Shown here one piece after another: positions 61,901 to 64,000 of a stretch of 64,000 bases of DNA. This DNA comes from Fomitopsis serialis (taxonomy: Eukaryota > Basidiomycota > Agaricomycetes > Polyporales > Fomitopsidaceae). The translations under genes were made by a program, and so were the position numbers. The notes under the pieces are model-generated. The model was not told the origin of the DNA. It worked only from the letters and a program-made list of their open reading frames with translations, and made no database searches. Within the stretch, counting starts at the first letter, position 1. Every line of letters begins with the position of its first letter. Location of the stretch: assembly GCF_022376445.1 (NCBI RefSeq), contig NW_025955022.1, positions 124,001-188,000 on the forward strand, given 5' to 3'.

Positions 61901-63929
61901 CGTGGAGGAGCTCTTCATGACGGAGATGTTCCCACGACCGACCGACTACCTTCAGCCACAGAAGTCGTCCGCGTGGCTAGAGAAGGCCAGGCAGCTGGCG
62001 GCCGTCGGCGAGAAGAAGGTCGAGATGTTCACGTTCCAGCCCGAGTCGTGCGTCAAGTTGAACAACGTCGAGGCCGCACGGCGGCTGCTGGACCAGATGT
62101 ACGCGCAGATGCAGGCGGACAAGAAGACGGAGGCCTTGCAGCAGGCACCCCCTGTACCAGAGAAGGTAGAGCGGAATGACCGATTCTTGTTCACCGTGAA
62201 GATCTGCATCGCGGAGGGGCTCATACCTCTGGACACGAGTCCGTCGTCGAAGCTGGACACCTTCATCACTCTGAGTGATGAGCAGGGACACCGCCTAGCT
62301 AAGACACGTACTATCTACGAGTCGCTAAGCCCTCGATGTGCGCCGTTCTCTTGCTTCCCACTCGCTAATCGGTCACTGAAATAACCTTTCCAGGGGACGA
62401 GACGTTCGACATCTCAGTAGAGAAACCACTCTGGCTGATGGTTAGTGTCCGTGACCGTGCTCTAGTTGGCAAGCACGACACTGTCGGCCGAGCATACATC
62501 TGCCTGGACCCGCGGCGATACGGCGACTTCCTCACGCACGACCAGTGGATGGATCTCGACAGCCAAGGGCGGATATTGCTTCGTATCAGCATGGAGGGCG
62601 AGAAGGACGACCTGCAGTTCTACTTCGGGCGTGCCTTCCGGTCACTCAAACGTGCGGAGAGCGACATGGTCCGCGTCTTCATTGACAAGGTCAGTTCGTT
62701 CCCACTCTCACGCTAGGCACGCTGTGAACGTCCGGGCCGCAGGTCACGCCGTTCATCCAGCAATGCCTGTCGAAGGTGGTGCTCAAGACGCTCGTCAAGT
62801 CCACGAGCGGGAGCATCGACTACAACCGGGCGCTGGGGAACGTCACCGCGCTGTTCGGGCAGGCGCTCGGGCAGAACAGCGCGGAGGTCATGATCCCGCT
62901 GCCGCAGTCGGAGAAGCCGCGCATCCGGCCGGAGGCGCTGACGGACGTGGAGATCGAGCAGGCGATCGCGCCGCTGTTCGACTACCTCGACGCGATCCTG
63001 CCGACGTTCAACACGTACCTGAGCGAGAGCACGAAGGAGATGGTGATGACGCGCGTGTGGAAGGAGATCCTGAACGTGATCAGGGCCTGCTCATCCCGCC
63101 GCTGTCGGACATCTCGAGCGACATGAAGCCGCTGACGGACAAGGAGGTCGACATCGTGTTCAAGTGGCTCAAGGTGCGTGTAGGCGGGGCACCGCGGCGT
63201 GGGTGGGGCTGACACGGTCCGCGCAGTTTTTGCGAGATTACTTCTACGCGGGCGGAGAGGGGCCCGTGCCGATCGAGTCGCTCCAGAACCAGAAGTACCG
63301 CGACGTGCTGTCCATCCGGCTCTACTACGACTGGCATACGTGCGTGCCTCCGCTCTCTACCCGCCTGCGCTGACACACACCTCCCGCACAGGGACGCGCT
63401 GATGGAGGAGTGCGTGCGGATGATGCAGCAGAGCCTGCGCGCGTCGCCGGCGGTGAAGAAGCGCGCCAAGTCGGTGTACCAGCAGCGCAACCTCGGGACG
63501 ATCAAGAAGCGCAAGAAGGAGAAGCAGGAGGAGAAGGAGGTCAACAACGGCGAGACCATCCTGCGGATCCTCCGCATGCGGTACGTCCCCTCCCCGCGCC
63601 CCGCGCGTCCGCCCGCCCGCACTAACCGCGTTTGCCTCTCCCGCTCGCCTTTCTCCCCTGTCCCCTGCCCCGGGCTACCCACCGCACCCCTTCCGTCCTT
63701 CCGCCCTTCCTGATCGTTACGCACCCGCGTCCTCGTCCACGCGGGCAGGCCAGGCACGTCGGACTTCATCGCGCAGCAGCTGCACGCGATGACGAGCCTG
63801 CAGGCGGAGCGCGAGGCGCAGGAGCAGGAGGCCGCGCGGCGGAAGGCCGCGCGCCCGCGCCAGGGGCAGCAGCCGTCCGTGCCCGCGATCCCGCCCCTGC
63901 CGCCGCTCCCGCCCAAGTCGCCTGCGTAG
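58904..63929 (+). CDS. Unc13/Munc13-like protein with MHD and C2 domains
   Basis: Large fungal Munc13 homologue, expected to act in tethering or priming secretory vesicles at the plasma membrane. Start ATG at 58904; the first exons join to VSDEDLMNYIFRVAYLSYQL. The N-terminal half includes FKDLRDGPKSVRFPKDLLKV, LELNNHIAYFIRLLRECLRQ and HFTFIPPNPRKYYKRLLEHC. MHD-type sequence follows (YHAMEAIPNLKQSEVAPFIH; TISKAIEQYCRSVEELFMTE). A C2 domain is clear: FTVKICIAEGLIPLD, SSKLDTFITLSDEQGHRLAK, WLMVSVRDRALVGKHDTVGR. Next come VTPFIQQCLSKVVLKTLVKS and DYLDAILPTFNTYLSESTKE. The C-terminus is basic, then Pro-rich, with stop TAG at 63927-63929. One base seems missing near 63080, where GLLIPPLSDISSDMKPL shifts frame. 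At least 15 exons. Confidence 0.9.
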
Positions 63930-64000
63930 GCGGGCGTGGGGGGAAGGGGAGGGCGGGTAATTGGGGGGAGTGCTGGGTGCCGGGGATGGGACTGGACTGA

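Overview
The window is nuclear DNA of a filamentous basidiomycete, most likely an Agaricomycete (a Polyporales-type wood decayer is my best guess). Evidence: genes are split by many 45-70 bp GT-AG introns with micro-exons of 5-23 nt, coding GC is high, the gpd gene has a 5-nt exon, and there are three family AA3_3 GMC alcohol oxidases together with SET2, LHS1, UTP10, PAK and Unc13-like genes in typical fungal form. No CRISPR array, tRNA, rRNA or complete transposon was recognised.

Layout. 1-2458 (-): alcohol oxidase 1, cut by the left edge. 2.5-7.6 kb: mostly no supported gene, but with a decayed inverted copy of an alcohol-oxidase promoter and 5' end (4.96-5.57 kb). 7674-8959 (+): GAPDH. 9392-12651 (-): SET2 histone H3K36 methyltransferase. 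12900-14995 (+): RPA49 subunit of RNA polymerase I. 15685-18267 (+): alcohol oxidase 2. 18.9-19.7 kb (+): unknown gene. 20896-21679 (+): secreted protein with four LYxRDxLxxLFAR-type repeats. 22.2-23.9 kb (+): F-box protein. 24237-27243 (-): LHS1/GRP170 ER chaperone ending in HDEL. 27535-35108 (+): UTP10. 35262-38988 (-): PAK-type kinase with one CRIB. 39360-40664 (-): a small kinase-less protein with three CRIB modules. 41544-43861 (+): Cdc20/Ama1-like APC/C activator. 44985-47143 (+): Ser/Thr-rich single-pass membrane protein. 48629-49705 (-): Nudix hydrolase. 50121-50752 (-): SRPBCC-fold protein. 51458-52435 (+): proline iminopeptidase-like hydrolase. 53.2-54.5 kb: degenerate GC-rich minisatellite. 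55380-57993 (+): alcohol oxidase 3. 58904-63929 (+): Unc13/Munc13-like protein.

Connections. The three alcohol oxidases share one 15-exon design including an 11-nt micro-exon, so they are products of local duplication. They would oxidise primary alcohols with release of hydrogen peroxide. The triple-CRIB gene sits immediately upstream of, and on the same strand as, the PAK kinase. All four CRIB modules use the same exon pattern with a 23-nt central exon, which suggests that the small protein arose by copying the kinase's Cdc42/Rac-binding module and could compete for the GTPase.

Caution. Many genes (SET2, RPA49, UTP10, LHS1, the F-box gene, PAK, the C-termini of two alcohol oxidases) can only be read through if single missing bases, mostly in short homopolymers, are allowed. 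The same defect in unrelated housekeeping genes points to assembly error rather than to real pseudogenes. Gene spans below are given for the intended gene and such breaks are noted.
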